From: VRUE01 sp036276735
GTDB taxonomy: Bacteria > Actinomycetota > Thermoleophilia > Solirubrobacterales > 70-9
DNA length: 64,000 nucleotides
Assembly: GCA_036276735.1 (NCBI GenBank)
Contig: DASUOH010000021.1
Span: forward strand, 93,546-157,545
Reading direction: 5' to 3'
Below are positions 15,614 to 23,787 of the stretch, piece by piece (the first letter of the stretch is position 1; each line of letters starts with the position of its first letter). The notes below the pieces were generated by a model that was not told the origin of the DNA, ran no database searches, and worked only from the letters and a program-made list of their open reading frames with translations. The translations under genes and the position numbers were made by a program.

Positions 15614-16035
15614 GCGTCATGAACGGCCAGAGCGCCGATCTGCGCGACAGCTCCACCGGAGAGCTGCTCAAGCAGCTCTCCGAGAAGAGCTCGGAACTGG
15701 TTCGCCAGGAGCTGGAGTTGGCCAAGGCCGAGCTCTCCGAAAAAGGCAAGCAGGCCGGCAAGGGCGCCGGCATCCTCGGCGCCGCCGCCGTCATCGGGTT
15801 GCTCGCCGCCGGAGCGCTGACCGCCTTCGTGATCCTTCTCCTCTCCGAGGCGATGGACGCGTGGGTGGCGGCGCTGATCGTGACCGTGGTGTACGGGGCA
15901 ATTGCCGCCGTCCTCGGCCTCAAGGGCCGAGACAAAGTGAGGGAGAGCATGCCTCCCGCCCCCGAAGAAACCGTCGAGAGCGTTAAGGAGGACGTGCAAT
16001 GGGCCAAGACCCGAGCCAAATCCGCGAGGAGATAG
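15610..16035 (+). CDS. Phage-holin-family superfamily III membrane protein (PF07332-like)
   Basis: A 141-residue protein with a helical N-terminal part (ELLKQLSEKSSELVRQELEL) and two adjacent transmembrane helices (about residues 55-80 and 86-105). It ends in a charged tail. This is the actinobacterial phage-holin/YqjE-like group, widespread on chromosomes and not evidence of a prophage. It overlaps the preceding gene by 4 bases and the following DUF3618 gene by 37, giving a coupled three-gene unit. The group likely organises or protects the membrane; its true activity is unknown. Confidence 0.8.
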   Translation: MSVMNGQSADLRDSSTGELLKQLSEKSSELVRQELELAKAELSEKGKQAGKGAGILGAAAVIGLLAAGALTAFVILLLSEAMDAWVAALIVTVVYGAIAAVLGLKGRDKVRESMPPAPEETVESVKEDVQWAKTRAKSARR

Positions 16036-16526
16036 AGCAGACCAGGTCGGAAATGGGTGACACCGTGGACGCGCTGGCGCACAAGACCGACGTCAAAGGG
16101 CGCGTCAAAGAGTCGTTCACGGACAAGAAGGAGAGGTTGCGAAATCAGATGATGGGCACGGGCTCCCGGCTCGGGGAAGCGACGCCGGACAGCGAACAGA
16201 TGAAAGAAGGCGCCCGGCAGGCTGCCGGCGTGGCCCAGGAAAACCCGATCGGGCTGGCTATCGGCGGCCTCGCCGCCGGCTTCCTCGCCGGGATGATGCT
16301 GCCGAGCACCCGGGTCGAGGACGAGAAGATGGGACCGCTCGCCGATCAGGTGAAGGAGAAGGCATCCGAGATGGGCGAAGAGGCGGTCGAGCGTGGCAAG
16401 GATGTCGCTGGCCAGGTCGCCGAGCAGGCGAAAGAGACCGCCAAGGAGGCCAGCTCCGAACAGGCCGAGGAGATGAAATCGAGCGGTCAGGAACGCGCCC
16501 AAGAGGTGCGGCCCGTCTCCTCGTAG
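15999..16526 (+). CDS. DUF3618 membrane-associated protein
   Basis: A 175-residue protein with the DUF3618 signature at the N-terminus: IREEIEQTRSEMGDTVDAL (residues 8-26), followed by a basic helical region. A short hydrophobic segment (GLAIGGLAAGFLAGMMLP) lies near 85-102, and the acidic/Lys-rich C-terminal helix contains apolipoprotein-like repeats (QVAEQAKETAKEAS). It starts inside the end of the holin-like gene, in a different frame. The same three-gene set recurs in actinobacteria. The role is unknown, possibly membrane remodelling under stress. Confidence 0.82.
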   Translation: MGQDPSQIREEIEQTRSEMGDTVDALAHKTDVKGRVKESFTDKKERLRNQMMGTGSRLGEATPDSEQMKEGARQAAGVAQENPIGLAIGGLAAGFLAGMMLPSTRVEDEKMGPLADQVKEKASEMGEEAVERGKDVAGQVAEQAKETAKEASSEQAEEMKSSGQERAQEVRPVSS

Positions 16527-17312
16527 TTGGCTGAGGGCGACACCGTCCTCCGCACCGCCAGGCGCATCGACGAGGCGCTGGGCGGTGCGGAGGTTTCCGT
16601 CTCCAGCCCCAACCCGCGGGGCCGCATTGGCGGACTCGAGCGGCTCGACGGCAAGCGGCTCGATCGCGCCGAGGCGCACGGCAAGAACCTGCTGCTGCGC
16701 TTCGGCGATCTGGTCCTGCACAGCCACCTCGGCATGAACGGCGCTTGGCACGTCTACCGGCAAGGGGGGGCCTGGCGCAAGCCGGCAGCCGCTGCATGGG
16801 CGGTGTTGAGCGGCGAGCAGTGGGAGGCGGTCCAGTTCGGCGGGCCGACCCTGCGGGTTTTGCGGGCCGGCGCCCTGCGGCTCGACCCGCAGCTGGCCGG
16901 GCTCGGGCCGGACATCCTCGCCGATGACTTCGACCTTGCCGAGGCCGTGCGGTCGCTGCGAGGCGCCAGCGACATGCAGCTCGGTGAGGCGCTGCTCGAC
17001 CAGCGGCGGATCGCTGGGATCGGGAACATCTTCAAGAGCGAGGCGTGCTTCGCGGCGCGGCTCGGCCCGTGGCGGCGGCTCGGCGAGCTGGACGATGCCG
17101 ACCTGCAGCGGGTGCTGCGCGCAGCCCGCGAGCTGATGCAACGGGCGGTCGCCGACGGCCGCCACGGGCGCACCGTCTACCGCCGCGCCGGCCGCCCCTG
17201 CCCGGCCTGCGGCAGGCCGATCGCCTCGCGCGGCCAGGGCGACGCCAACCGAACGACCTACTGGTGCCCCCGCTGCCAGGGGTGGCGCGTGACTTCGGGG
17301 CGGCCGGGGTAG
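16527..17312 (+). CDS. Fpg/Nei-family DNA glycosylase with Ala at the catalytic N-terminus
   Basis: A 261-residue formamidopyrimidine/endonuclease VIII-type glycosylase of base-excision repair. It keeps Glu3, the beta-hairpin Lys (GKNLLLRF, Lys53), the helix-two-turn-helix (LLDQRRIAGIGNIFKSE) and a complete zinc finger (PCPACGRP ... WCPRCQ). The start is TTG at 16527, directly after the DUF3618 stop. The predicted N-terminus is M-A-E-G-D-T-V: the usual Pro2, whose amine attacks the lesion sugar, is replaced by Ala. A primary amine could still work, as Val does in NEIL3, but this needs testing. No other start within the frame restores a Pro. Confidence 0.85.
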   Translation: MAEGDTVLRTARRIDEALGGAEVSVSSPNPRGRIGGLERLDGKRLDRAEAHGKNLLLRFGDLVLHSHLGMNGAWHVYRQGGAWRKPAAAAWAVLSGEQWEAVQFGGPTLRVLRAGALRLDPQLAGLGPDILADDFDLAEAVRSLRGASDMQLGEALLDQRRIAGIGNIFKSEACFAARLGPWRRLGELDDADLQRVLRAARELMQRAVADGRHGRTVYRRAGRPCPACGRPIASRGQGDANRTTYWCPRCQGWRVTSGRPG

Positions 17313-17321
17313 CCCCAGCAC

Positions 17322-17567
17322 ATGGCTCCCTGGATCGCCCGCCGCCTGCTGCCCCGCGCCTGGCGACGCATCCCCTGGAAGATGGTCTGGGCGGTCGCCA
17401 TCTGGCTGAGCGAGAAGGGGCGCGAGCGAGTCGAGACGAACCTGACGCAGAAGGAGCGCACCGAGCTCTGGACGCTGGTCAAGAAGTCGAAAGGGCGGCC
17501 GGGCAACCTGGCGGGACGCGAGCAGACGCGGGTCAGGAACATCGTGACGAAGGCTGTCCGTGGCTGA
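17322..17567 (+). CDS. Small basic protein of unknown function (81 aa)
   Basis: An 81-residue, strongly basic protein. It has a Trp/Arg-rich N-terminal part (WIARRLLPRAWRRIPW), a moderately hydrophobic helix (KMVWAVAIWLSEKGRER) and a charged C-terminal half (LTQKERTELWTLVKKSKGRP). It might lie along the membrane surface. It sits 9 bp after the nei gene and overlaps the CDGSH gene by 8 bases. I know of no named family, although its clean frame, spacing and codon use suggest a real gene. Confidence 0.6.
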   Translation: MAPWIARRLLPRAWRRIPWKMVWAVAIWLSEKGRERVETNLTQKERTELWTLVKKSKGRPGNLAGREQTRVRNIVTKAVRG

Positions 17568-17856
17568 ACGGGAGACGGCGGATGGGCCGGATTCCCCGCC
17601 GGCCCGGATCACCCCCTACCGCAACGGTCCCTACCTGGTCCGCGGGCCGTTCACCCTCGTCGACCAGGACGGCAACGAGATCGAGGTGAAGCGCCGCGTC
17701 GTCGCCCTATGCCGCTGCGGTCGCTCGAAGATGCGGCCCTTCTGCGACGGCACTCACAAGGCGGTCCGCTTCCGCGCCGAGAGCGGCGTCGTCGAGCCGC
17801 CCGACCAAGACGACGTGCTGGCGGAATCCGAAGCGCTCGCCCCTGAGTCGACGTAG
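17560..17856 (+). CDS. CDGSH iron-sulfur protein
   Basis: A 98-residue single-CDGSH protein. The 2Fe-2S ligands are Cys51, Cys53, Cys62 and His66 in CRCGRSKMRPFCDGTH, an exact match to C-x-C-x2-S-x3-P-x-C-D-G-T-H. Such domains carry labile redox-active clusters. It starts at GTG 17560, inside the end of the upstream basic-protein gene. Its 3-prime end overlaps by about 100 bp the convergent glycosyltransferase gene. In other actinobacteria CDGSH genes accompany haem-oxygenase-like iron enzymes and glycosyltransferases, and both are present next door. Confidence 0.88.
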   Translation: MAERETADGPDSPPARITPYRNGPYLVRGPFTLVDQDGNEIEVKRRVVALCRCGRSKMRPFCDGTHKAVRFRAESGVVEPPDQDDVLAESEALAPEST

Positions 17857-18824
17857 CGGCGCCGCAGCCGGCGCATCGGCGTCGCCGCGTGGTGGAGTCG
17901 GCGGTCGCCGTAGCGGACGCCGCCGGCCAGCCGTTCCCCCACCGCGAGCCAGGCGCATACCGCGCGCTCGGCGATCCAGGCCGGCGCCAGCAACGAGCCG
18001 CTGAGCGGGAGCCGCGCGGCGCCGCCGGCCCGCCGGCGCCCCATTTCCGCGACCGCGACCGAGCCGAAAGACGCCAGCGCGAGGCGGCGCCAGCGCCCCC
18101 GTCGCGCCTGCCGTGCGGCCCACGGGCCGATCGCCAGCCAGGCGGCCATCCGCGCCGGGATCGCGAAGTCGTCGTAGGCCTGGCGGACGCGCTGCGAGAG
18201 GAAATGGGCGGTGCTCGGCGGTCGCCGGGCGACGTAGAGGTCGAGCGGGGTCAGCACCTCGCCGCCGGCGGCGCGGATCGTCCGCATCAGCTCCAGGTTC
18301 TCGAAGAGGGAGTCTCCGTCGTAGGCGCCGCTGGCGAGAAACGAGGAGCGGCGGACCGCGAGCGTGCCGGGGAAGTCGCCGACCGGGAAGTCGCGATCGG
18401 CGGTGAACACCCGGTTGAGCAGGGAGCGCGCCGTGTCCCAGCGGGCGTGCCAGGGCAGCTCGTCGAAATAGTTCTGCGGGCGAACCAGGTCGGCGACGCC
18501 GAGCAGCGCCGCCGTCCGCCGCAGAGTCGCCGGCTCGTAGCGAATGTCGTCGTCGGCGATCACCACGCGGTCGTTGGAGCAGTGGCGCATGCCGGTGATC
18601 ACCCCGTTGACTTTTCCCATCGCGAAGTCGAGGTCGGGATCGGGCGGCAGGTGGCGCGCGACGCCGCGCAGCGCCGCGGCGTGGCGCTCGAAGACCTGCG
18701 GTGGAGAGCCGTCGACTACGAGGATCTCCTCGGCCTCGCCGGAAAGGCTGCGCAGGTAGGCGGCGAGCTCCTCGATCGAGCCGGGCTCGCTCCAGCGCAG
18801 CGGCAGCACGTAGGAGACGGTCAC
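17754..18824 (-). CDS. Family 2 glycosyltransferase (GT-A fold)
   Basis: A 356-residue GT2 enzyme. The first strand is VTVSYVLPLRW, the nucleotide-sugar region contains EEILVVDGSP, and the metal-binding DxD-type motif is VVIADDDIRYEP. A second conserved acidic region (SLFENLELMRTIRAAGG) would carry the catalytic base. The C-terminal 100 residues contain amphipathic and hydrophobic stretches and may bind the membrane. It starts with GTG overlapping the stop of the haem-oxygenase-like gene by 4 bases. Its last 34 codons lie antisense to the CDGSH gene. Acceptor and sugar are unknown. Confidence 0.8.
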   Translation of the reverse strand: MTVSYVLPLRWSEPGSIEELAAYLRSLSGEAEEILVVDGSPPQVFERHAAALRGVARHLPPDPDLDFAMGKVNGVITGMRHCSNDRVVIADDDIRYEPATLRRTAALLGVADLVRPQNYFDELPWHARWDTARSLLNRVFTADRDFPVGDFPGTLAVRRSSFLASGAYDGDSLFENLELMRTIRAAGGEVLTPLDLYVARRPPSTAHFLSQRVRQAYDDFAIPARMAAWLAIGPWAARQARRGRWRRLALASFGSVAVAEMGRRRAGGAARLPLSGSLLAPAWIAERAVCAWLAVGERLAGGVRYGDRRLHHAATPMRRLRRRYVDSGASASDSASTSSWSGGSTTPLSARKRTAL

Positions 18825-19879
18825 AGCGGCCGGCGCAGTGAGCTCTCGCCCGCCTCCCAGGCCGCGAGCAAGCGCCGCGCGAAACGGTCCTCGAGATGCA
18901 GCAGCGCTCGCGCGCCGAAGACGATGTCGACAGCCAGCTCCGGGTGCGCCTTGGCCAGGCCGCCGGCCAGGTCGTAGGCGGCGATGTTCTCGTGCATGGC
19001 GTCGGCCTCGACGTGCTCGTCGTAGAAGTCGGTCGCCTCGGCATCGAAGCCGAGCCGGCGCAGCGCGTTGCCGTAGCGGCGGTTGGGGATGGCCGAGGTC
19101 ATCTCGAACATCGCCAGGTGCCCGACGATCGCGCCGAGCCGCTCGCGATGCAGGCCGCAGGCCGACATCAGGTTGACGGTCGCCAGCGTCGAGCCGGGGA
19201 TGCGGTCGAGGTAGGCGTTCTCGCGGTCGTCGAGGCCGAGCGCCCGCATCGTCTTGGCGAACAGCGCCGAGTGCATCCGCTCGGGCCGGCCACCGCCGTA
19301 CTCGTCCGCCTGCACCTCGAGCAGCGCCACCTTCGCCGGCCCGCTGAGGCGCGGGATCGCCCAGCTGTGCGGGTCGGCCTCTTTGAGCTGGTAGAGCGAG
19401 CGGTGGACGACGAACTCGCGGAACTGGCCGAGGTCGGCGTGGCGCTCCAGGTGGCGCGACAGCGAGACGCCTTGATCGCCTTCCTCGAGCCGGAAGAGAT
19501 GGTCGCCGACCTCCCCAGGATCGACCGGCTCGCCGGCACCGACCGCGTCCTCGAGCGCGCCGAAGAAAGCAGCCTCCAGCGCCGCGCGGGCGGCCAGCAG
19601 CGTCGGGCTCCATTCCCAGGCCGGGTCGACGCCGGGGAACGAGCGGTAGTGCAGCTCGTAGCAGAGATAGAGCGCCAGCTGGAAGTCGTCGTCGCCGAGC
19701 GGGTCGGCGACGCCGCCGAGCAGCTCCCCCACCCCTTCGGCCGCCTCCAGCGGCAGCACCATGTTCTCCGCGGCGGGCGTCGAGAGCATCGCCGCGACCA
19801 GTTCGCTCAGCGGTCCGCGAGCCGGGACGAGCAGGCGGGCGGAGCCCGCCCCCGTCTGGTCAACCCCGATCGCGCTCAC
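18821..19879 (-). CDS. Iron-containing redox enzyme family protein (haem-oxygenase-like fold)
   Basis: A 352-residue protein of the Haem_oxygenas_2-like, iron-containing redox enzyme family. Candidate metal ligands occur in the patterns LCYELHYRSFPG, LLEVQADEYGGG with ERMHSALF, and DFYDEHVEADAMHE. Carboxylate/His pairs of this kind build diiron sites in heme-oxygenase-like diiron oxidases. The reaction is not known. The gene lies 3 bp after ligD and overlaps the glycosyltransferase by 4 bases, giving a ligD/oxidase/glycosyltransferase transcription unit. The nearby CDGSH gene may serve it as an electron-transfer partner; that is inference. Confidence 0.8.
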   Translation of the reverse strand: MSAIGVDQTGAGSARLLVPARGPLSELVAAMLSTPAAENMVLPLEAAEGVGELLGGVADPLGDDDFQLALYLCYELHYRSFPGVDPAWEWSPTLLAARAALEAAFFGALEDAVGAGEPVDPGEVGDHLFRLEEGDQGVSLSRHLERHADLGQFREFVVHRSLYQLKEADPHSWAIPRLSGPAKVALLEVQADEYGGGRPERMHSALFAKTMRALGLDDRENAYLDRIPGSTLATVNLMSACGLHRERLGAIVGHLAMFEMTSAIPNRRYGNALRRLGFDAEATDFYDEHVEADAMHENIAAYDLAGGLAKAHPELAVDIVFGARALLHLEDRFARRLLAAWEAGESSLRRPL

Positions 19880-19882
19880 GGG

Positions 19883-22060
19883 CTACTGCTTCCCGACAAA
19901 ACCTTCCGGAAAACTCTGCCGATCGCTGAGCAACGGCGCAAAGAGATCGCCCTTCGCCTCGACCCGCTCCAAGACGGCGGCGGGGTCGAAGACGAGCCGC
20001 TTGGCGTCGCCCTCCGCCAGCGCCGCCTCGACCTCGTCCCACTCCAGCGGCGTCGAGACGGTCGGCCGCTCCTTCGCCCGCAGCGAGTAGACGCAGACGG
20101 TCGTCTTGTGCGGGTCGTTCTGGCTCCAGTCGATCAGCACCCTGCCGCCGCGCTCGCTCTTGGTCCGCCGCGAGACGACCCGGTCGCCGAACCCGCTCTC
20201 CAGCGTCTCGGCGACGGCGCGCGCGAACGGCTTGGTCTGCTCGTAGGTGACCTCGGTGTTGAGCGGCACGTAGAGCTGCATCCCCTTCGAGCCCGAGGTC
20301 TTGACGTAGCTGCTCAACCCCAGCTGCTCCAGCATCCCCCTGACCCAGACCGCGACCTGGCAGCAGTCGACGACGTCGGCCGACGCACCCGGATCGAGGT
20401 CGAAGACGATCGCGGTCGGTCGCTCCGGCTCCGCCACGGGCGCCAGCGAGACGCGCAGCTCACCGCTGGCCACTTCGCTCACCTTCCGCCCGAGCAGGTG
20501 CGGCTCCAGGACGTCGGCGATCTGGGCATACCAATCTCCAGCGGGTGAGATTGCGGCCCTCGCGGCGCTGGGCACGGCGGCATCCACCTGCTCGCGCACG
20601 ACTTCGGAGGCATCCTTGTCCTCGCGCAGCCCCTTGAAGGAGCCGTGGCGGACCAGCCCCTCTTTGGTCAGCTCGCGCATCTCGATCTCGGCGACCAGCC
20701 GCGGCTCCACCCAGTTGGCCTGGCGCGGCCCCTTGCGGGCGGCGAACGGGTTGGTGTCGATCGCGAGCGGCCGCAGCCGCTCGAGCAGGTCGTCGAGATC
20801 CCGCTCCGAGAAACCGGTGCCGACTTTGCCCGCGTAGTGAAAGATGCGGCCGCCGTCGTCGGGGTCGAACCAGCCGAGCAGCAGGGCGCCGAGCCGGTTG
20901 CGGCGTCGCCCTTCGCCGGGCAGCCAGCCGCCGATCACCAGCTCCTGCCGGCCGGTGTTCTTCACCTTCAGCCAGGAGCCGCCGCGCTTGCCGGGCAGGT
21001 AGCGGCTGTCCAGCCGCTTCATCACGATCCCCTCCAGCTGCTGCTCCCGGCTCGCCGCGAGCAGCTCCTGCGCGTGGCCGGTCGAGTGGCTCGGGGTCTG
21101 CCAGCTCGGCCCCCCCAGTTCCAGCCCCTCGAGCAGCTGGCGGCGATGGCGGTACGGCTCCCCCATCAGGTCGCGGCCGTCTAGATAAAGGAGGTCGAAG
21201 AGGACGTAGGTGACGGGGTATTCCTTCATCCGCCGCCGCACGACGCTCTCCGAGGTTTGGTGGATGCGCTGCTGCAGTCGCTCGAAGCTCGGTCGGCCCT
21301 GCGGGTCGAAGGCGACCAGCTCGCCGTCGAGGACGGCGTCGCGGGATCCGAGCTGACGCGAGAGGCGCCGCACCTCCGGGTACTGCGCGGTGATGTCGCG
21401 CAGATTGCGGCTCTGCAATTCCAGCCGCCCCGGCTGGCAGTAGGCGATCGCCCGCACGCCGTCCCACTTGACCTCCACCGCCCAGCCGTCGTCTGAGGCC
21501 GGCAGGTCGGCGAGCTTGGCGAGCATCGGCACGACCGATTCGGGGAAGGGGTCGCGGCGCTCGCTCGGCGGGTCGACGCGGTGGATCATCCAGTCGCGCT
21601 CACCGCCGGCGCGGAAGAGCGCGTAGCGACCCTCGAGCCGCTCGCCGTGAAAGCTGAGGACGACTTTGCCCTCCTCCCACTTGTGCAGCTCGTAGGTGCC
21701 ACGGTCCCAGATCTTCATCGTCCCGGCGCCGTACTCGCCGGCCGGGATCTCGCCCTCGAACTCGAGGTACTCGAGCGGGTGGTCCTCGGTGTGGACGGCC
21801 TTGCGGTTCTCGTCGGGGCTCTCGGGAATCCCGTTGGGGATCGCCCAGGAGGCGGCGATGCCCTCGTGCTCGAGCCGCAGGTCCCAGTGCAGGCGGCGGG
21901 CGCTGTGCTCCTGAACGACGAAGCGCGGCGCGGCCTGCTTGCGCCGGCGGCCCTTCGGCGCCGGCTCGCGGGTCTTCGCGAAGTCGCGCTTGCGCTCGTA
22001 CTCGGCGAGCTTCGCGTCCTTCCCGGCGCCCTTCTTGGTCGTCTTCTTTCTCGGGCTCAC
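19883..22060 (-). CDS. ligD: ATP-dependent DNA ligase D with a degenerate polymerase domain
   Basis: A 725-residue non-homologous end-joining protein with the order phosphoesterase, ligase, polymerase. The phosphoesterase module (about 25-165) has QEHSARRLHWDLRLE. The ligase has motif I EVKWDGVRA (Lys198), motif IV EGIVMKRL and motif V WLKVK. The polymerase segment (about 505-690) is cut short: it passes from WYAQIADVLEPHLLGR almost directly to IVFDLDPG, losing roughly 100 residues that hold primer and nucleotide contacts. Its SGSKG motif reads SGSKGMQ where the family has His. The acidic DLDP and IDWSQND are kept. A complete stand-alone polymerase is encoded at 28142. No ku gene is in the window. 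Confidence 0.88.
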   Translation of the reverse strand: MSPRKKTTKKGAGKDAKLAEYERKRDFAKTREPAPKGRRRKQAAPRFVVQEHSARRLHWDLRLEHEGIAASWAIPNGIPESPDENRKAVHTEDHPLEYLEFEGEIPAGEYGAGTMKIWDRGTYELHKWEEGKVVLSFHGERLEGRYALFRAGGERDWMIHRVDPPSERRDPFPESVVPMLAKLADLPASDDGWAVEVKWDGVRAIAYCQPGRLELQSRNLRDITAQYPEVRRLSRQLGSRDAVLDGELVAFDPQGRPSFERLQQRIHQTSESVVRRRMKEYPVTYVLFDLLYLDGRDLMGEPYRHRRQLLEGLELGGPSWQTPSHSTGHAQELLAASREQQLEGIVMKRLDSRYLPGKRGGSWLKVKNTGRQELVIGGWLPGEGRRRNRLGALLLGWFDPDDGGRIFHYAGKVGTGFSERDLDDLLERLRPLAIDTNPFAARKGPRQANWVEPRLVAEIEMRELTKEGLVRHGSFKGLREDKDASEVVREQVDAAVPSAARAAISPAGDWYAQIADVLEPHLLGRKVSEVASGELRVSLAPVAEPERPTAIVFDLDPGASADVVDCCQVAVWVRGMLEQLGLSSYVKTSGSKGMQLYVPLNTEVTYEQTKPFARAVAETLESGFGDRVVSRRTKSERGGRVLIDWSQNDPHKTTVCVYSLRAKERPTVSTPLEWDEVEAALAEGDAKRLVFDPAAVLERVEAKGDLFAPLLSDRQSFPEGFVGKQ

Positions 22061-22113
22061 ACGGTCACCGTAGAGCTGTTTCCCCCACTGCCTCCCGGGT
22101 ACGCCCTTCGTGT

Positions 22114-22989
22114 ATGGCCGACGAGCGGGTCGAGATAAAGGACGACAGCCCGACCGCCGGCCGTGATGGTGCCGACAAAGGCGGCCGCGTCCTGATCGTC
22201 GCCGATGAGGCGGTGGCCGGGGAGGAGTTGCGCCGCAGCGTCATTGACCACTTCGAGGGCGAGCCGAGCAGCGTCTTCGTCGTCGCCCCGGCCCTGGCCG
22301 ACTCCGGCCTCAAGCACACGATGGGCGACGTCGACGAGGCGGTCGGACCTGCCCAGGAGCGTCTCGAGCGGACCTTGGAGGAGCTGCGGCGGGCCGGAAT
22401 CGAGGCCGACGGAGAGGTCGGCGACTCCGACCCGATGGTCGCGATCAGCGACGAGATCCTCAAGTTCCGTCCCGACCAAATCCTTCTCGTCGCCCACGGT
22501 GGCAAGGAAAGCGCCTTCGCCGAGCGCGGCCTGCTCGAGCAGGCGCAGCGCGACCTAGACCTGCCGGTGACCGAGCTGGTCGTCGACCGCGACGAGAGCC
22601 CGCACGTCCTCGACGTCAAGGAAACCGAACGCGGGGCCGGACGGGACAAAGGCTGGCGCCCTTCGGCCAACATGCCCGCCCTGTCGAAACGAGATCTCGG
22701 TGGGATCTTCGTCGCGATCGTCGGCACCCTGCTGCTTGGCGCCCTCGCCGCCGACTGCGTCGGCGAGCAGAGCGGCCACGACTTCGAGGAGGGCCGTCTC
22801 AACTTCGCCTGCGCCGCCCGAATCCTGATCGCGACCGGCATGGCGCTGATCAACCTCGCCCACGTGGTCGGTCTCTTCCTCTTCCAGAGCGTCGGCTACG
22901 AGGGCATGTGGAACCGCTTCTTCTCCCGCCTCAGCCTGATCGGGACGCCGCTGGCGATCGTGGCGTCGTTGCTGCTCGGCTTTGCCTAG
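22114..22989 (+). CDS. Universal-stress-like domain fused to a three-helix membrane domain
   Basis: A 291-residue protein. Residues 24-170 alternate strands and helices in a UspA-like Rossmann pattern (GRVLIVADEAVAGEELRRSV, then DQILLVAHGGKESAF, then LPVTELVVD). The ATP-binding G-x2-G-x9-G motif is not evident, so nucleotide binding is uncertain. After a charged linker, three transmembrane helices occupy about 195-290. The combination would place a cytoplasmic sensor-like domain on the inner face of the membrane. It is divergent from ligD (53 bp apart) and its end overlaps the convergent ZIP gene by 4 bases. Confidence 0.65.
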   Translation: MADERVEIKDDSPTAGRDGADKGGRVLIVADEAVAGEELRRSVIDHFEGEPSSVFVVAPALADSGLKHTMGDVDEAVGPAQERLERTLEELRRAGIEADGEVGDSDPMVAISDEILKFRPDQILLVAHGGKESAFAERGLLEQAQRDLDLPVTELVVDRDESPHVLDVKETERGAGRDKGWRPSANMPALSKRDLGGIFVAIVGTLLLGALAADCVGEQSGHDFEEGRLNFACAARILIATGMALINLAHVVGLFLFQSVGYEGMWNRFFSRLSLIGTPLAIVASLLLGFA

Positions 22990-23726
22990 ACGCCTAGCGC
23001 GAAGCTGAGCGCCATCATCAGCGCCGCGCCCGCGACGATGCCGCCGCTGGGGCCGACGAGCCGGCGGCCGGCGTAGGCCTTGGGCAGCAGCTCGACGGCG
23101 ATCAGGGCCAGCATCGCGCCGGCGGCGAGGGCGAAGGAGAAGGGCAGCAGCGACTCGACTTGCTCGACGAGCAGGTAGGCGACGAGTGCGCCAACCGGCT
23201 GCGGGGCGCTGGTCGCGACCGCCGCCCAGAACTGGCGCGAGCGGCCGAAGCCCGCACTCGCCATCGGGATCGCGACGCTGGTCCCCTCGGGGACGTTTTG
23301 GAGTGCGATCGCGAGGATCACGAAGAGGCTGAGGCCAGCCCGATCGGAGGCGAAGGCGGTGCCGATCGCGAAGCCCTCGGGCAGGCTGTGGACCAGGAGG
23401 ACGAAGAAGGTCAGAGCCGAGGTACGGACTCCGGGGCCGCTGCGACCCATGAAGCTGGTGTCCGCGTCAAACCAGCGCCAGGCGATCCCGAGCACCGCCG
23501 CGCCCGCCAGCAGACCGCCGGCCACCTCCGCCACCGAGCCTTCTTCACCCGCCGGGATCAACAGGCCGACTAAGGAGGCGACGCCCATCACCCCGGCGGC
23601 GAAGCCGAGCAGGATCGGCGTCAGCCGCGCCGCCCGGGTGCCGAGGAAGAAGACGGGTACGGCGCCGAGCCCGGTGGCAAGGGCGGTCGCCGAAGCGGCC
23701 GCGAGGAGCAGAAGGACCTCGAGCAT
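22986..23726 (-). CDS. ZIP-family metal transporter
   Basis: A 246-residue inner-membrane protein with about eight hydrophobic segments. Helices IV and V carry the metal-binding motifs HSLPEGFAIG and QNVPEGTSVAIP; a His is replaced by Gln in the second, a common variant. ZIP proteins move zinc, iron or manganese into the cytoplasm. The loop between helices III and IV lacks the long His-rich stretch. The first 50 codons are duplicated in a decayed form at 27215-27454. It is divergent from the Ala-rich secreted protein gene at 23935. Confidence 0.85.
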   Translation of the reverse strand: MLEVLLLLAAASATALATGLGAVPVFFLGTRAARLTPILLGFAAGVMGVASLVGLLIPAGEEGSVAEVAGGLLAGAAVLGIAWRWFDADTSFMGRSGPGVRTSALTFFVLLVHSLPEGFAIGTAFASDRAGLSLFVILAIALQNVPEGTSVAIPMASAGFGRSRQFWAAVATSAPQPVGALVAYLLVEQVESLLPFSFALAAGAMLALIAVELLPKAYAGRRLVGPSGGIVAGAALMMALSFALGV

Positions 23727-23787
23727 GCGAGCAACCTACGGTCGCCGCCTGACGGCCCCGGAGAACGCCGGTCTATGGATTCTTAAC

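Noticed and set aside
15610..16035. Holin-family protein as a sign of a prophage
   Set aside because: This PF07332-like group is chromosomal and lies with DUF3618 genes; no capsid, tail, portal or lysin gene is present.
17889..18977. 362-codon plus-strand frame opposite the glycosyltransferase gene
   Set aside because: The minus strand has the GT2 motifs and a 4-base overlap with the upstream gene; the plus frame has no features.
19860..19875. GGTCAACCCC near 19860 as a third copy of the 38-bp palindrome
   Set aside because: Only about 10 bases match and the inverted arm is missing.
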